Notes: generated from the sequence alone by a model not told the origin. A stretch of DNA of 64,000 bases from Verrucomicrobiaceae bacterium (GCA_027491155.1 JAIXWR010000046.1:1-64000); one strand, 5' to 3'; numbered from the stretch's first letter, positions 46,750 to 56,640 are shown. Program-made: numbers and translations.

Positions 46750-47361
46750 ATGCCCGATTGCTTCACCGGCGGCTTCGTCCAGACCAACGGCTATCTTTTC
46801 CAAACTCCCGACGGCTCGTGGATCGCGGTCGATGCCCCGGCGGGCATGGCCGGCTGGCTGACCCGACGCGGAATCGTGCCGGCGGCCCTGCTGCTCACCC
46901 ACCAGCACTACGACCACGTCGAGGACGCCGCGGCGCTGGCCGCGATGGGAGCAAAGGTCCACGCCTGGCTCCCCTATTCCCCCGCGCTCACCCTGGAGGA
47001 AATGATGCGCTCCTACGGCATGCCGGTCACGGTTGCTCCCTTCCCGGTGGACGTGCTGCTGGAGGGGCGCGACGCGCTCGAGATCGGCGGCTGCCGGCTG
47101 GCGCTGGCCCACGTGCCCGGCCATGCGATCGACAGCGTGACCTTCCACCTCGCGGAAGCCGGCGAGCTGTTCTCCGGCGACACCCTGTTCGCGGGATCGA
47201 TCGGCCGGGCGGACCTCCCCGGCGGGGACCCGGAGCTGCTCATCGACGGCATCCGGGAGAAACTCTTCGCGCTGCCGGAAACCACCCGCGTTTACCCGGG
47301 CCACGGACCCGCCACCACCATCGGCGGCGAGCGGGCGGAAAATCCCTACTGCGGCGATTGA
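46750..47361 (+). CDS. Metallo-beta-lactamase-fold hydrolase (glyoxalase II-like)
   Basis: A 203-residue MBL-fold hydrolase. The metal motif THQHYDHVED (HxHxDH with Gln inserted as HQHYDH) is at about residues 50-59; further ligands are HVPGH, SGDTLF and YPGHGP. This pattern fits glyoxalase II-like thioesterases. Close to the OYE gene (55-base gap) and possibly co-transcribed. The envelope operon starts 120 bases later. Confidence 0.9.
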   Translation: MPDCFTGGFVQTNGYLFQTPDGSWIAVDAPAGMAGWLTRRGIVPAALLLTHQHYDHVEDAAALAAMGAKVHAWLPYSPALTLEEMMRSYGMPVTVAPFPVDVLLEGRDALEIGGCRLALAHVPGHAIDSVTFHLAEAGELFSGDTLFAGSIGRADLPGGDPELLIDGIREKLFALPETTRVYPGHGPATTIGGERAENPYCGD

Positions 47362-47481
47362 GGGCAGGCGAGACGGCCCCGCGGCGTCGCTCCTTTCCGC
47401 AAGAAATCCGCTGGAATTCCGCAGTTCCACCTGCGAGTTTGGCAAAGCCGATGACGAAACCGACGTTCACTGCCTGAATCC

Positions 47482-50091
47482 ATGGCCGAAGACCCCAACA
47501 CGCCGGTCGAAATCCCGATGCCCGAGGCGCTGCGGCAGCAGCTCGCCGCCTTCCGCCGCAAGCTCTGGCGCGCGAAGATCGCCGAAGCGGTGCTCGCCGG
47601 GATTTTCGGCCTCCTGTTCTCCTTCCTGCTGGTCTTCGCGCTCGACCGGATCTGGCAGACGCCCGGCCTGCTGCGGCTGGCCATCCTGATCGGCGGCACC
47701 TCGCTGGCCGCGGTCTTCGCCCCGCTGTGGCTGCACCGCTGGGTCTGGAAGCACCGCCGCGAGAACCAGCTCGCCCGCCTGATCGCCCGGCGCTTTCCCG
47801 GCCTCGGCGACCGGCTGCTCGGCGTGGTGGAACTCCAGGGCCAGATCGAGGGAGCCGACACCCTGTCGCCCCGCCTCCGCGCCGCCGCGATGGAGCGGGT
47901 GGCCGAGGAAGCCGCCCAACGGAAGCTCGACACCGCCCTTCCGGCCTCCCGCCACGGGCGCTGGACCCTTGCCGTGGTCGCCGGTCTGCTCGCCGGCACC
48001 GCCGCCTTCATGTTCGCGCCCAAGGCCGGCATGAGCTCCCTGAAGCGCTGGCTGATGCCGCTTTCCTCCTCCCCGCGCTACACCTTCACCGCCCTCGAAA
48101 ACGTCCCGCCGGTGCTGATCGTGCCACAGGGCGAAGCCTTCAGCCTGAACGTCCGTCTGGCCGCGGACTCCGAGTGGCAGCCGGCCGAGGGCCTCGCCCG
48201 CTACGGCCGCCAGGACGCGGTGAACGCCGCGCTGGAAGAGGGCGGCTACCGCTTCGAATTCCCCGCCCAGACCGAGAACGGCGTCGTCCGGCTGGAGATC
48301 GGCGATGCGAGGCACTCGATCGAAGTCCGGCCGACGCTGCGCCCCGCGATCAGCCGGGTGTTCGCCGACGTCACCTACCCCGACTACCTCCAGCTGCCCG
48401 GCCATCAGGTCGATCTCGGCTCCGGCGTGCTTTCGGCCGTGCAGGGGAGCAAGGTCGCCGTGAGCGCGGAGTCGACCCGCGATCTCGCCTCCGCGAACTA
48501 CGGTCCGCTGCGGATCGAAGGCGTGCCGAGCGGCAGCGCCGCGCCGATGTCCGTCGACGGCACCAAGGCGCTGACCCCCGCGCTGGAAGTGGCGGAGCAA
48601 GGCTTCACCCTGCCGATCTCGTGGACCGACGTGCTCGGCCTGGCCGGTCAGGAAGGCTTCGAAGTCCGCGTCGACTCCCTGCCCGACGAAGCGCCGGGCA
48701 TTTACATCCAGGGCCTGGCCCGCCAGCACGTGATGCTGGCCGAGGAGACCGTCGATTTCGAAGTGCTTTCGGAAGACGACTTCGGCATCCGCCGAATCGG
48801 CCTGGAGTGGTCGGGTGAATTCACCCGCGCCACCGACGAGGTGCCGGCGAAGGGCGAGCTGAAACTGATCGACGGCGGACCCTCGCATAACCGCCTGGCC
48901 GGTCCCGCCGCTTTCTCCCCCGCGACCTTCAAGATCACGCCCCAGAAGCTGACCCTGCGCGCCTGGTCGGAGGACTACCTGCCGGGCCGCCCGCGCTCCT
49001 ACTCCGAGCCGGTCACCTTGTTCATCCTCACCCACGACGAGCACGCGCAGATGCTCAAGACCCAGTTCGACCGCGCGATCAGCGAGCTGGAAGACCTCGC
49101 CCGCAAGGAGCGCGGGTTGTTCGAGGAGAACCAGCGGCTGGAGAAGCTCGACCCCGAGGCCCTGCAGGCCGAGGAGAACCGCAAGCGCCTGGAGAACCAA
49201 CAGGACGGCGAGCGCCAGCAGGGCGAGCGGATGGAGGAGCTCACCGAGAAGATGCAGAAGCTCTTCAAGGACAGCGCGCGCAACGGCAGCATCGACAAGG
49301 AGACGCTCAAGAAGATGGCGGACGCGATGCAGTCGATGAAGGAGCTTTCGGAAAAGGACATCCCCGAGGTGGAGGAAAAGCTCGGCGAGGCCCAGGACCA
49401 GAAGAGCACCTCGGAGAAAGCCAAGGAAGATGTCGAGAAGGCGGTCGAGAAGCAGGAGGACGTGCTCAAGAAGATGCAGGAGGCGATCGAGAAGGCGAAC
49501 GATGCCAACGAACGCTTCGAGGCCAGCACCTTCGTCAACCGCCTCAAGAAGGCGGCCTCCGACGAGCAGGGCGTCGGCTCCGCGATCTGGGAAACCTACG
49601 AGCGCACCGCCGCGGCCTTCACCTCGGAACTTGATCCGGCCGATGCCGGCAAGCTGCAGGACACCATCCGCCAGCAGCTCAACACCACCTCCGACATCCG
49701 CTGGATCCAGGAAGACCTCGGCCACTTCTACTCCCGCACCAACAAGGAGAGCTACCGCAAGATCCTCGACGCGATGATCGAGTCGAAGATCGAGCTCGAC
49801 CTCGAGGAACTCCGCCGCCTGCTCGAAGTGAACCAGGGCTTCCTGGCCCGCGAAAAGGCCGAGTTCTGGGCCACAAAGCTCAAGGAATGGGCCCAGTTGC
49901 TCGAGGGCGAGCAGAAGCAGGACGGCGGCGGCGGCGAAGGCGGCGACGCGCCTCCCCCCAAGGACGAGGATTTCGAGTTCATGCTCCGCGTGATGAAGAT
50001 GATCCAGCAGGAACAGGACATCCGCGCCCGCACCCGCTCCCTGGAAACCCTCCGCCGTTCCTTCGAACCCGCCGACCCCGCCAAGCCATGA
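47482..50091 (+). CDS. DUF4175-like membrane protein with long coiled coil (operon gene 1)
   Basis: An 869-residue protein. Three TM segments (about 36-56, 68-84, 157-174) sit at the N-terminus, followed by a periplasmic beta-rich part (about 190-520, Ig-like) and a strongly charged coiled coil (about 525-680; repeated E/K/Q heptads). The C-terminus is helical and acidic. Resembles DUF4175-type proteins of Bat-like operons (inference). First gene of a six-gene coupled operon; its last base overlaps the next start (ATGA). Confidence 0.75.
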   Translation: MAEDPNTPVEIPMPEALRQQLAAFRRKLWRAKIAEAVLAGIFGLLFSFLLVFALDRIWQTPGLLRLAILIGGTSLAAVFAPLWLHRWVWKHRRENQLARLIARRFPGLGDRLLGVVELQGQIEGADTLSPRLRAAAMERVAEEAAQRKLDTALPASRHGRWTLAVVAGLLAGTAAFMFAPKAGMSSLKRWLMPLSSSPRYTFTALENVPPVLIVPQGEAFSLNVRLAADSEWQPAEGLARYGRQDAVNAALEEGGYRFEFPAQTENGVVRLEIGDARHSIEVRPTLRPAISRVFADVTYPDYLQLPGHQVDLGSGVLSAVQGSKVAVSAESTRDLASANYGPLRIEGVPSGSAAPMSVDGTKALTPALEVAEQGFTLPISWTDVLGLAGQEGFEVRVDSLPDEAPGIYIQGLARQHVMLAEETVDFEVLSEDDFGIRRIGLEWSGEFTRATDEVPAKGELKLIDGGPSHNRLAGPAAFSPATFKITPQKLTLRAWSEDYLPGRPRSYSEPVTLFILTHDEHAQMLKTQFDRAISELEDLARKERGLFEENQRLEKLDPEALQAEENRKRLENQQDGERQQGERMEELTEKMQKLFKDSARNGSIDKETLKKMADAMQSMKELSEKDIPEVEEKLGEAQDQKSTSEKAKEDVEKAVEKQEDVLKKMQEAIEKANDANERFEASTFVNRLKKAASDEQGVGSAIWETYERTAAAFTSELDPADAGKLQDTIRQQLNTTSDIRWIQEDLGHFYSRTNKESYRKILDAMIESKIELDLEELRRLLEVNQGFLAREKAEFWATKLKEWAQLLEGEQKQDGGGGEGGDAPPPKDEDFEFMLRVMKMIQQEQDIRARTRSLETLRRSFEPADPAKP

Positions 50092-50720
50092 AACGCGCCC
50101 TCGCCCTGCTCGTCATGCCCGCCCTCGCCTTCGCCGCGGAGGAGCCGGACAAGGAGCTCGCCTTGAAAATCGCCGAGCACCTCGAAGGCTCCGCCAAGCT
50201 CGCCGAGCGCCAGGACGAACTGGCCGCGGACGTGCAGCAACTGATCATCGAGCAAACCAACCCGAAGGTCATCGAGCTGCTCGAACAGGTCGAGGACGTG
50301 ATGGACGAGGCGTCCGAGCTGCTGCTCGATTCCAACACCGGGGGCGTGACCATCGCCGCCGAGACCGAGGTCATCGAGAAGATCTTCGAAGCCGCCAAGG
50401 AGCGCCAGAAGCAGCAGGGCCAGGGCCAGCCGGACGACGGTTCCGGGGCCATGCTGGAGATGATGCAGGAAATGATGGGCCAAGGGAAACCGGCCGACAA
50501 ACCCGGCCAGCAGCCCGGCCAGGGCGAGGGCAACCAGGGTGGCGAGGGCAAGACCGGCGACTCCGACAGCGCCAACTCCGCCAACGCCGGGACCGCCGGC
50601 GGGAAACAGGAAGAACGCCGCGTCCCGAAGGCCTCCGGCACCGCCGGTCAGAACCTGCCCGCCGAATTCCAACAGGCGCTCGACGCCTACAACCGCGCCG
50701 CCGAGAAGCTCGCCAAATGA
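50088..50720 (+). CDS. Secreted helical, Gln/Gly-rich protein (operon gene 2)
   Basis: A 210-residue protein. Signal peptide at 1-17, then helices with heptad-like pattern (about 20-105), a low-complexity linker rich in Gln, Gly, Pro and Lys (about 107-180) and a short C-terminal helix. No family recognised. ATGA overlaps on both sides, so translation is coupled to the flanking genes. It may link coiled-coil gene 1 to the toroid protein. Confidence 0.65.
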   Translation: MKRALALLVMPALAFAAEEPDKELALKIAEHLEGSAKLAERQDELAADVQQLIIEQTNPKVIELLEQVEDVMDEASELLLDSNTGGVTIAAETEVIEKIFEAAKERQKQQGQGQPDDGSGAMLEMMQEMMGQGKPADKPGQQPGQGEGNQGGEGKTGDSDSANSANAGTAGGKQEERRVPKASGTAGQNLPAEFQQALDAYNRAAEKLAK

Positions 50721-51703
50721 AGCCTTTCCTCCGTCCCCTGCTCCTCATCGCCGCCGCCCTCCCGGCCGCGGCCCAGGACCTGCCGCGCCGCCCCGACGAT
50801 CCGGTGCCGGCCCAGGTCGACACGATGTACGAGCGGGGCATCGCCTACCTCGCCAAGACCCAGAACGAGCGCGGATCGTGGGACGACAGCATGGGCAGCG
50901 AACCCGGCGTGGTCGGACTCTGCGTCGTCGCCTTCCTCGCCCACGGCGAGGACCCGAACCACGGACCCTATGCCAAGCACATCACGCGGGGGCTCGACTA
51001 CATCCTGTCCCAGCAGAACTCGAGCAACGGCTACATCGGCAACAGCATGTACAATCACGGCTTCGCCACCCTGGCGCTGGCCGAGGCCTACGGCGCGGTC
51101 GACAACCCGAAACTCGCTCCCGCGCTGAAGAAGGCGGTCGAGCTCATCCTCAGCGCCCAGAAGCGCAACCGTTCGGATGCCTGGCGCTACACGCCCGACA
51201 GCAACGACGCCGACACCACCGTTTCCGGCTGCCAGATCGTCGCGCTTTACGCCGCCCGCAATGCCGGGCTGCCGGTGCCCGACGAAGCCCTGAAGAAGGG
51301 CCTGGCCTACATGGCCCGCTGCCGCGGCAGCGACGGCGGCTACGGCTACACCTCCGCCGGCGGACCGAAGCCCACCCTGACCGCGATCGGCGTGCTCTGC
51401 TTCGCGCTCGCCAAGGAGAAGGAGGGCAAGGGCTTCCAGTCGTCGGTCGGCTACCTGCGCAAGCAGATGACCTACCGGGACAAGAACTACCCCTACTACT
51501 TCGAATACTACATGTCCCAGGCCCTGTTCCACGCCGACCCCGAGACCTGGAACGAGTGGAACCTGCTCAACATCCGTTACCTCTCCACCATCCAGGCCCG
51601 CGACGGCTCCTGGCCCGGCAACAAGGGCCAGTCGTTCAACACCGCCGGCGCCCTGCTTTCGCTGGCGCTCAACTACCGCTTCCTGCCCATCTACGAGAAA
51701 TGA
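50717..51703 (+). CDS. Secreted prenyltransferase/squalene-cyclase-like alpha/alpha-toroid (operon gene 3)
   Basis: A 328-residue protein with signal peptide (1-20, ends AAAQ) and repeated QW-like motifs (KTQNERGSW, SQQNSSNGYIG, RCRGSDGGYG, IQARDGSWPG) forming an alpha/alpha barrel. D164-A-D166-T-T resembles the DxDDT acid motif of squalene-hopene cyclase, but a secreted, single-domain form half the size of a cyclase is unlikely to cyclise triterpenes. Probably a binding or structural module. ATGA overlaps at both ends. Confidence 0.8.
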   Translation: MKPFLRPLLLIAAALPAAAQDLPRRPDDPVPAQVDTMYERGIAYLAKTQNERGSWDDSMGSEPGVVGLCVVAFLAHGEDPNHGPYAKHITRGLDYILSQQNSSNGYIGNSMYNHGFATLALAEAYGAVDNPKLAPALKKAVELILSAQKRNRSDAWRYTPDSNDADTTVSGCQIVALYAARNAGLPVPDEALKKGLAYMARCRGSDGGYGYTSAGGPKPTLTAIGVLCFALAKEKEGKGFQSSVGYLRKQMTYRDKNYPYYFEYYMSQALFHADPETWNEWNLLNIRYLSTIQARDGSWPGNKGQSFNTAGALLSLALNYRFLPIYEK

Positions 51704-53235
51704 TCCGCCGCCTCGCCATCGCCACCCTGCTGGCCGCTCCCCTCGCCGCCGCGGAAGCCCCCGCCGGCCCGGAGGACCTGCTGCGCTTCACCAACGGCAA
51801 CCAGATCGACGGCCGCTTCGCCGGCATGGACCCGGCCGGCACGATCACCTGGACCCGCCCGGACGTGGCCACGCCGATGCCTTTCCAGCGCGACAAGGTG
51901 CGCCAGATCGTCCTACGCCACGCGAAGCCCCTCTCCCCGCTCACCGATCCATGCCACGTGACGCTGGTCAACGGCGACCGCATCCCCGGCAAGGTGATCG
52001 CCGCGGACGAAAAGAACTTCACCCTGGAAACCAGTGCCGCGGGCCCGCTGGTGCTGCCGCGCGACGCCGTGGCGGTCATCGCGCCCCACCCCTTCGGCGG
52101 CCGCTTGATCTACGCCGGACCCTTCGACGACAAGGGCTGGGAGATCATCCGCTCCGAAGCCCCGGCCTACGAGAACGACCCCTTCGCCGGAAACGGCATG
52201 CGCCAGCCCCGACTGCCGGAGAAGGACGAGGACGGCAAGGAAAAGCCCGGCTGGGCCCACACCGGCGCCTCCTGGTATTCCCGCGGCGGACAGGACGCCA
52301 TCGCCTTCAACGCCGGCATGCCCGACCGCGCCCTGCTCCGCTTCAAGCTCGCCTGGCGTAGCCGGCCGAACATCGCCGTGGCCTTCCACGCCGACCTCGA
52401 AAAGCCCGAGGTGGAGAAAAAGGAAGGCGAGGAAGAAGTGCAGCGCCCCAACTTCGGCGGCATGCAGAACCTCGCCCGCCTCTTCGGCAGCGCCTACGTG
52501 CTGAACTTCCAGTCCGGCTACGTGAACCTCCAGCGCACGGGCTTCGACAAGGAAGGCAATCCGGAGGTCGAGCGCGTGCGCGTCGGCAGCACGTCGGTCC
52601 GCCTCAACGACACCGGCGAGGCCGTCTTCGAGATCCGCTGCGACCGCCGCGAGGGCACCATCACCGTGCACGTGGACGGCGAGTTCGCCATCCAGTGGAG
52701 CACCGCCGAGGACGGGGCCGACGCCGGGCAACGCCGGCAGTCCTACGCCGCACCGGGCGGCGGCCTGGGCTTCCAGGTCCAGGGAAACTCCTCGGAAATC
52801 CGGATTTCCGACGTGGTCGTGGCCGAATGGAACGGCATGACCGACTCCGCCCGCAGCATGGAGAGCGACACCCGCGACATCGTGCTGCTGACCAACGGGA
52901 CCGACCGCTTTTCCGGCAAGGTCCTCGGAATCCGCGACGGACAGCTGGAGATCGAAGCCAGCTATGCTCCGCTGAAAATCCCGCTGGAGGAGATCGCAGA
53001 AATCCACTTCGCCCGCGAGTCGCGCCGCAAGCCGAGCGAAGCCGTTGCCTCGGAAATCACCGTCCACCTCCAGCCGGTCGGCCGGATCAGCGGCACGCCC
53101 CTTTCCGCCCGCGACGGCCGGATCCAGCTCGATACCCGCCTGGCGGGAAAGATCGACCTCGACCTGTCACCCGCCGTCGTCCTCGAGTTCCAATCCGCCG
53201 GGGGCTTCCTCGATGCCTGGGACGATGCTCCCTGA
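51700..53235 (+). CDS. Secreted beta-rich LamG-like protein, paralogue 1 (operon gene 4)
   Basis: A 511-residue protein. Signal peptide at 1-19. Two ~45-residue beta units of the form 'LxNGDRIxGxV...LxT...PRxxVxxI' (about 27-68 and 85-125) precede a lectin/LamG-like domain (about 130-375, with LAWRSRPNIAVAF), and two more units follow (about 390-430 and 445-495). The same layout appears in the next two genes. Not recognised as a named family. ATGA overlap with gene 3. Confidence 0.72.
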   Translation: MIRRLAIATLLAAPLAAAEAPAGPEDLLRFTNGNQIDGRFAGMDPAGTITWTRPDVATPMPFQRDKVRQIVLRHAKPLSPLTDPCHVTLVNGDRIPGKVIAADEKNFTLETSAAGPLVLPRDAVAVIAPHPFGGRLIYAGPFDDKGWEIIRSEAPAYENDPFAGNGMRQPRLPEKDEDGKEKPGWAHTGASWYSRGGQDAIAFNAGMPDRALLRFKLAWRSRPNIAVAFHADLEKPEVEKKEGEEEVQRPNFGGMQNLARLFGSAYVLNFQSGYVNLQRTGFDKEGNPEVERVRVGSTSVRLNDTGEAVFEIRCDRREGTITVHVDGEFAIQWSTAEDGADAGQRRQSYAAPGGGLGFQVQGNSSEIRISDVVVAEWNGMTDSARSMESDTRDIVLLTNGTDRFSGKVLGIRDGQLEIEASYAPLKIPLEEIAEIHFARESRRKPSEAVASEITVHLQPVGRISGTPLSARDGRIQLDTRLAGKIDLDLSPAVVLEFQSAGGFLDAWDDAP

Positions 53236-54589
53236 CCCACTTTCCCCGACCGTGACCCGCCCCGCCCTGCTTCTCGCCCTGCTGCTGCCCGTCCATGCGG
53301 ACGAGGTGGAGTTGACCGACGGCTCCCGCCTGTCGGGCACCGTCACGGAACTCGCCGACGGTGGCATGGTGCTTCTTTCCAGCCCGCTTTCCTTCGAGCC
53401 TTTCCAGCTCAAGGCGGATCATCTCAAGCGCGTCGATTTCTCCACGTCCGCCGAGGTCGAGGACAACCACGACGCGATGGTCTTCCTCGCCAACGGCGAC
53501 CGCTTCACGGCGGACCTGAAGGCCATCGATGCCGAAGCGGTCACCGTCCTCACCACCTTCGCCGGCGAAATCCGGGTGCCCCGCGCCGCGGTCCAGACGG
53601 TCCAGCTCGGGGTGCGCAAGAGGAAGCTGATTTACGAGGGCCCTCAGGACGACGCCGGCTGGACCGCCAAGGGCGGCTGGCGCTACGACGACGAAAGCTT
53701 CGTCGCGGACAGCGGCGGGACCATCGCACGCAAGTTCGACATCAAGGGCTCCTTCTCGCTCCGCTTCCGCGTGGCCTGGGAAAACACCCCGAACCTCCAG
53801 GTCTATTTCGCCGACGATTCGATGGAGACCACCGGCAAGGCCGATCGCTACTACCTGCAGTTCGGCGGCTCCGGCCTCGAGCTCAAGCGCCAGCAAAGCA
53901 AGGAAGGTGCCCAGCAGTATCTCTCGATGGCCTCGGTACCCGGCAGCCCGGAAGACTATCCCGAGGAAAAACTCGAGATCGAAGTGCTGGTCGACCGGAA
54001 GCTGGGTTTCGTCCACCTCTACCTCGACGGCGAATACATCGACAAATACCCCGACCCCGTGAAGTCCGCGCCTTCCGGCCTCGGCATCATGTTCCGCAGC
54101 AACATCGGCGGCGACGACAACCAGGTCGTCGACCGCATCGAGATCCGCGAATGGGACGCCTCGATCGACCGCCACCGCCGGGAGGAACGCGGCGATGAGA
54201 AGCAGGACGTGCTGATCACCCGCAGCTCCGACCGTGGCACCGGCAGCATCCTCGGCCTCACTCCGGGACCCGATGGAGGCACCGTCCGCTACCAGGGCCC
54301 GCACCATGAGAAGCCGGTGGACCTCCCGGTGTCCGAGGTTTCCACCCTCTTTTTCGCCCGCCCGGCCGACGCTCCCGCCGCCGAAGAGCCTCCGCTCGTC
54401 CTGGCGCTCCGCGGCCGCGGCTCGCTCGGTGTCAGCGGCTGCACCTTCGGCAGCGATTCGATCACGGCCAGACACCCGCTGCTCGGCGAGCTTTCGATCC
54501 GCCGGGATGCCGTGGCGAGCCTCCTGCGCGACGTGGAGGAAGAGGAGAATGCCGGCAATTACCAGGAATCCGAGGAGGAAGAGCAATGA
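53225..54589 (+). CDS. Secreted beta-rich LamG-like protein, paralogue 2 (operon gene 5)
   Basis: A 454-residue paralogue of gene 4: VELTDGSRLSGTV and MVFLANGDRF units (about 27-68 and 84-125), LamG-like core with RVAWENTPNLQVYF (about 125-315), then two weaker units and an acidic tail (about 440-454). The ATG at 53225 overlaps the upstream stop by 11 bases; GTG 53252 would give a more compact signal peptide (TRPALLLALLLPVHA) and may be the true start. Confidence 0.72.
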   Translation: MLPDPLSPTVTRPALLLALLLPVHADEVELTDGSRLSGTVTELADGGMVLLSSPLSFEPFQLKADHLKRVDFSTSAEVEDNHDAMVFLANGDRFTADLKAIDAEAVTVLTTFAGEIRVPRAAVQTVQLGVRKRKLIYEGPQDDAGWTAKGGWRYDDESFVADSGGTIARKFDIKGSFSLRFRVAWENTPNLQVYFADDSMETTGKADRYYLQFGGSGLELKRQQSKEGAQQYLSMASVPGSPEDYPEEKLEIEVLVDRKLGFVHLYLDGEYIDKYPDPVKSAPSGLGIMFRSNIGGDDNQVVDRIEIREWDASIDRHRREERGDEKQDVLITRSSDRGTGSILGLTPGPDGGTVRYQGPHHEKPVDLPVSEVSTLFFARPADAPAAEEPPLVLALRGRGSLGVSGCTFGSDSITARHPLLGELSIRRDAVASLLRDVEEEENAGNYQESEEEEQ

Positions 54590-56004
54590 AGGCCACCATT
54601 CCCAGCACCCTCCTCCTGCTCGCCACCTGCCTGATTGCCGGTGCGCAGGACACCGAGATCCACTGCGCCGACGGCAGCCGGATCCGCGGCTCCCTGCTCG
54701 GGATCGGGACCGACCGCATCGAGTTCGGCGCGGATTTCCTGGCCGCCCCGGTGCCCTTGCGCCTCGACCAGATCCTCGACCTCACCCTGCCGGTCCACCC
54801 GGCGCAAGCCGAGGGCGACCACGTCGCCACCGTCACCCTCAGCAACGGCGACGTGCTCCGCGGACAGCTCAACGGCGTCAATGAAGCCGAGATCCGCCTC
54901 AAGACCTGGTATGCGGGCGAGATGGTCTTCAACCGCAAGATGGTCGACACGCTCGAGATCGAGGATCGGCCCGAAATTTACTACACCGGCCCCTCCGGCC
55001 TCGACGGCTGGGTCCAGAAGGACGGCGAGGCCTGGACTTACGAGAACGGGGCGCTCCGCGCCAGTTCGAGCGGCAGCATCGCCCGCGACGTGAAGCTCCC
55101 CGCCCGCAGCAGGATCGCCTTCGATCTCGCGTGGCGGTCGAATCCCAACCTGCGCATCCTGCTCTACTCCGACTCCGTCGAAGCCGACACCCCTTCCAAT
55201 TGCTACGAATTGAGCTGCCAGGGTCGCCACGTCCAGTTCCAGAAGCGCTGGATGAAGGACGACCGGGGCGGCACCGTGTCGCTCGGCGACTACGCCAGCG
55301 TGCCGGAGTTCCAGAGCAAGGAGAAGTGCCGCATCGAGCTGCTGGTCGACCGCAAGACCGGCGTCATCCGGATGCTGGTGAACGACCGGATCGTGGGCCG
55401 GGATTGGAAGGACGACTCGCCGGAACTCGGCACGATGGGCGGAGGCATCCATTTCAAGTCTCTGGACTCCTCGCCGCTCGCCCTTTCCCGGATCGAGGTC
55501 ACGAGCTGGGACGGCATGCTGGAAGGCACGCCCGTCCCCTTGGACGAAGGGTTCATGGACGAGGAGGAGCCGCCCGCCCCGCCGCCGGAAGCGGAGCCGG
55601 ACCCGACCCGCATCCGCCTGCGGAACAACGACCGGATCGCCGGCGAGATGGTCGCCATCGAGGACGGCAAGGTGAAGATCAAGACCACCTTCGGCGACGT
55701 CACCCTGCCGGTGTCGCGGCTTCGCACCTTCGCCCTGCGGACCAAGGAAGCGCGCGACCCGGCCAACTGGGAAATGGGCCTCTATGAGATTCCGAAGCGC
55801 TACAACGGCGACGTCCGCGGCTGGTTCCCCGACGGCACCTGCGTGACCTTCCGCCTGACCAAGGTCGAGGGCGGCAAGCTCACCGGAACCGCCCAGCCCT
55901 TCGGCACCGCGGTGTTCGACCAGAAGGCTTTCTCGCGGATCGAATTCAACATCCACGAGCCCGATTTCGAGAAGCTCCGCGACACCCTCGGCAGCTTCCG
56001 CTGA
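54586..56004 (+). CDS. Secreted beta-rich LamG-like protein, paralogue 3 (operon gene 6)
   Basis: A 472-residue paralogue of genes 4 and 5: signal peptide at 1-20 (ends IAGAQ), units at about 24-65 and 80-122, LamG-like core with LAWRSNPNLRILL (about 125-312), a Pro/Glu linker (about 320-345) and a third unit (RLRNNDRIAGEM, about 350-390). ATGA overlap with gene 5. It ends the operon; aat is convergent ten bases away. Confidence 0.72.
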   Translation: MKATIPSTLLLLATCLIAGAQDTEIHCADGSRIRGSLLGIGTDRIEFGADFLAAPVPLRLDQILDLTLPVHPAQAEGDHVATVTLSNGDVLRGQLNGVNEAEIRLKTWYAGEMVFNRKMVDTLEIEDRPEIYYTGPSGLDGWVQKDGEAWTYENGALRASSSGSIARDVKLPARSRIAFDLAWRSNPNLRILLYSDSVEADTPSNCYELSCQGRHVQFQKRWMKDDRGGTVSLGDYASVPEFQSKEKCRIELLVDRKTGVIRMLVNDRIVGRDWKDDSPELGTMGGGIHFKSLDSSPLALSRIEVTSWDGMLEGTPVPLDEGFMDEEEPPAPPPEAEPDPTRIRLRNNDRIAGEMVAIEDGKVKIKTTFGDVTLPVSRLRTFALRTKEARDPANWEMGLYEIPKRYNGDVRGWFPDGTCVTFRLTKVEGGKLTGTAQPFGTAVFDQKAFSRIEFNIHEPDFEKLRDTLGSFR

Positions 56005-56013
56005 GCCCCGGCT

Positions 56014-56640
56014 TCAGCGCTTGCCTCCCGTCCCCAGCTCCGGCGGATGGAAGACCTTGTCCTGCGGACCCAGCGCCCGCTTGAGGCGGCTGAGGTATTC
56101 CTCGCGCGGGATTTCCTCGCCGCCGAAGGTCCGCAGGTGGGACGTCATCCACTGGGTGTCGAGCAACTCGAAGCCCCTCGCCTGCAGCTCGCCGACCAGC
56201 GCCACCAGCGCGATCTTGGAGGCGTCCGTCTTCCGCGAGAACATGCTTTCGCCGAAAAACGCCTTGCCCAGCGCCACCCCGTAGAGCCCGCCCTGCAGGC
56301 CGCCGGCGTCGTGGCACTCCACCGAATGCGCGTAGCCCAGCCGGTGCAGCAGGCAGTAGCTTTCGAGGATCGTGGCGTCGATCCACGTCCGCTCCCGCTC
56401 CGCGCAGCCCTTCATCGTGCCGCGGAAATCGCTGTTCCAGCGGACCTCGAAGGGCCGGCGCTTCAGCGCGCGCTTCAGCCCGTGGGGAATGTGGAAGCCG
56501 CCGTCCAGCGGGATCACGCCCCGCAGCAGCGGCGAAAACCAGGTCAGCTCGCCCTCGTCGGCCATCGGGAAAACCCCCTGCGCATAAGCGCCGAGCAGCA
56601 CTTGCGGGGGAATGACCTGGGCTGGCGGAAGTCCGGACAC
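56014..56640 (-). CDS. aat: Leucyl/phenylalanyl-tRNA-protein transferase
   Basis: A 208-residue Aat. It attaches Leu or Phe to N-terminal Arg/Lys of proteins, marking them for ClpS/ClpAP in the N-end rule pathway. Visible motifs are YAQGVFPMA, LTWFSPLLRGVIPLDG, the Gly-rich GGLYGVALGKAFFGESMFS and LDTQWMTSHLRTFGG. Slightly shorter than E. coli Aat (234) because the N-terminus is reduced. Cytosolic and monocistronic. Confidence 0.95.
   Translation of the reverse strand: MSGLPPAQVIPPQVLLGAYAQGVFPMADEGELTWFSPLLRGVIPLDGGFHIPHGLKRALKRRPFEVRWNSDFRGTMKGCAERERTWIDATILESYCLLHRLGYAHSVECHDAGGLQGGLYGVALGKAFFGESMFSRKTDASKIALVALVGELQARGFELLDTQWMTSHLRTFGGEEIPREEYLSRLKRALGPQDKVFHPPELGTGGKR

Noticed and set aside
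50717-51703. Squalene-hopene cyclase
   Set aside because: Only half the usual length, has a signal peptide, and the acid motif is DADTT rather than DxDDT; it is better called a toroid protein.
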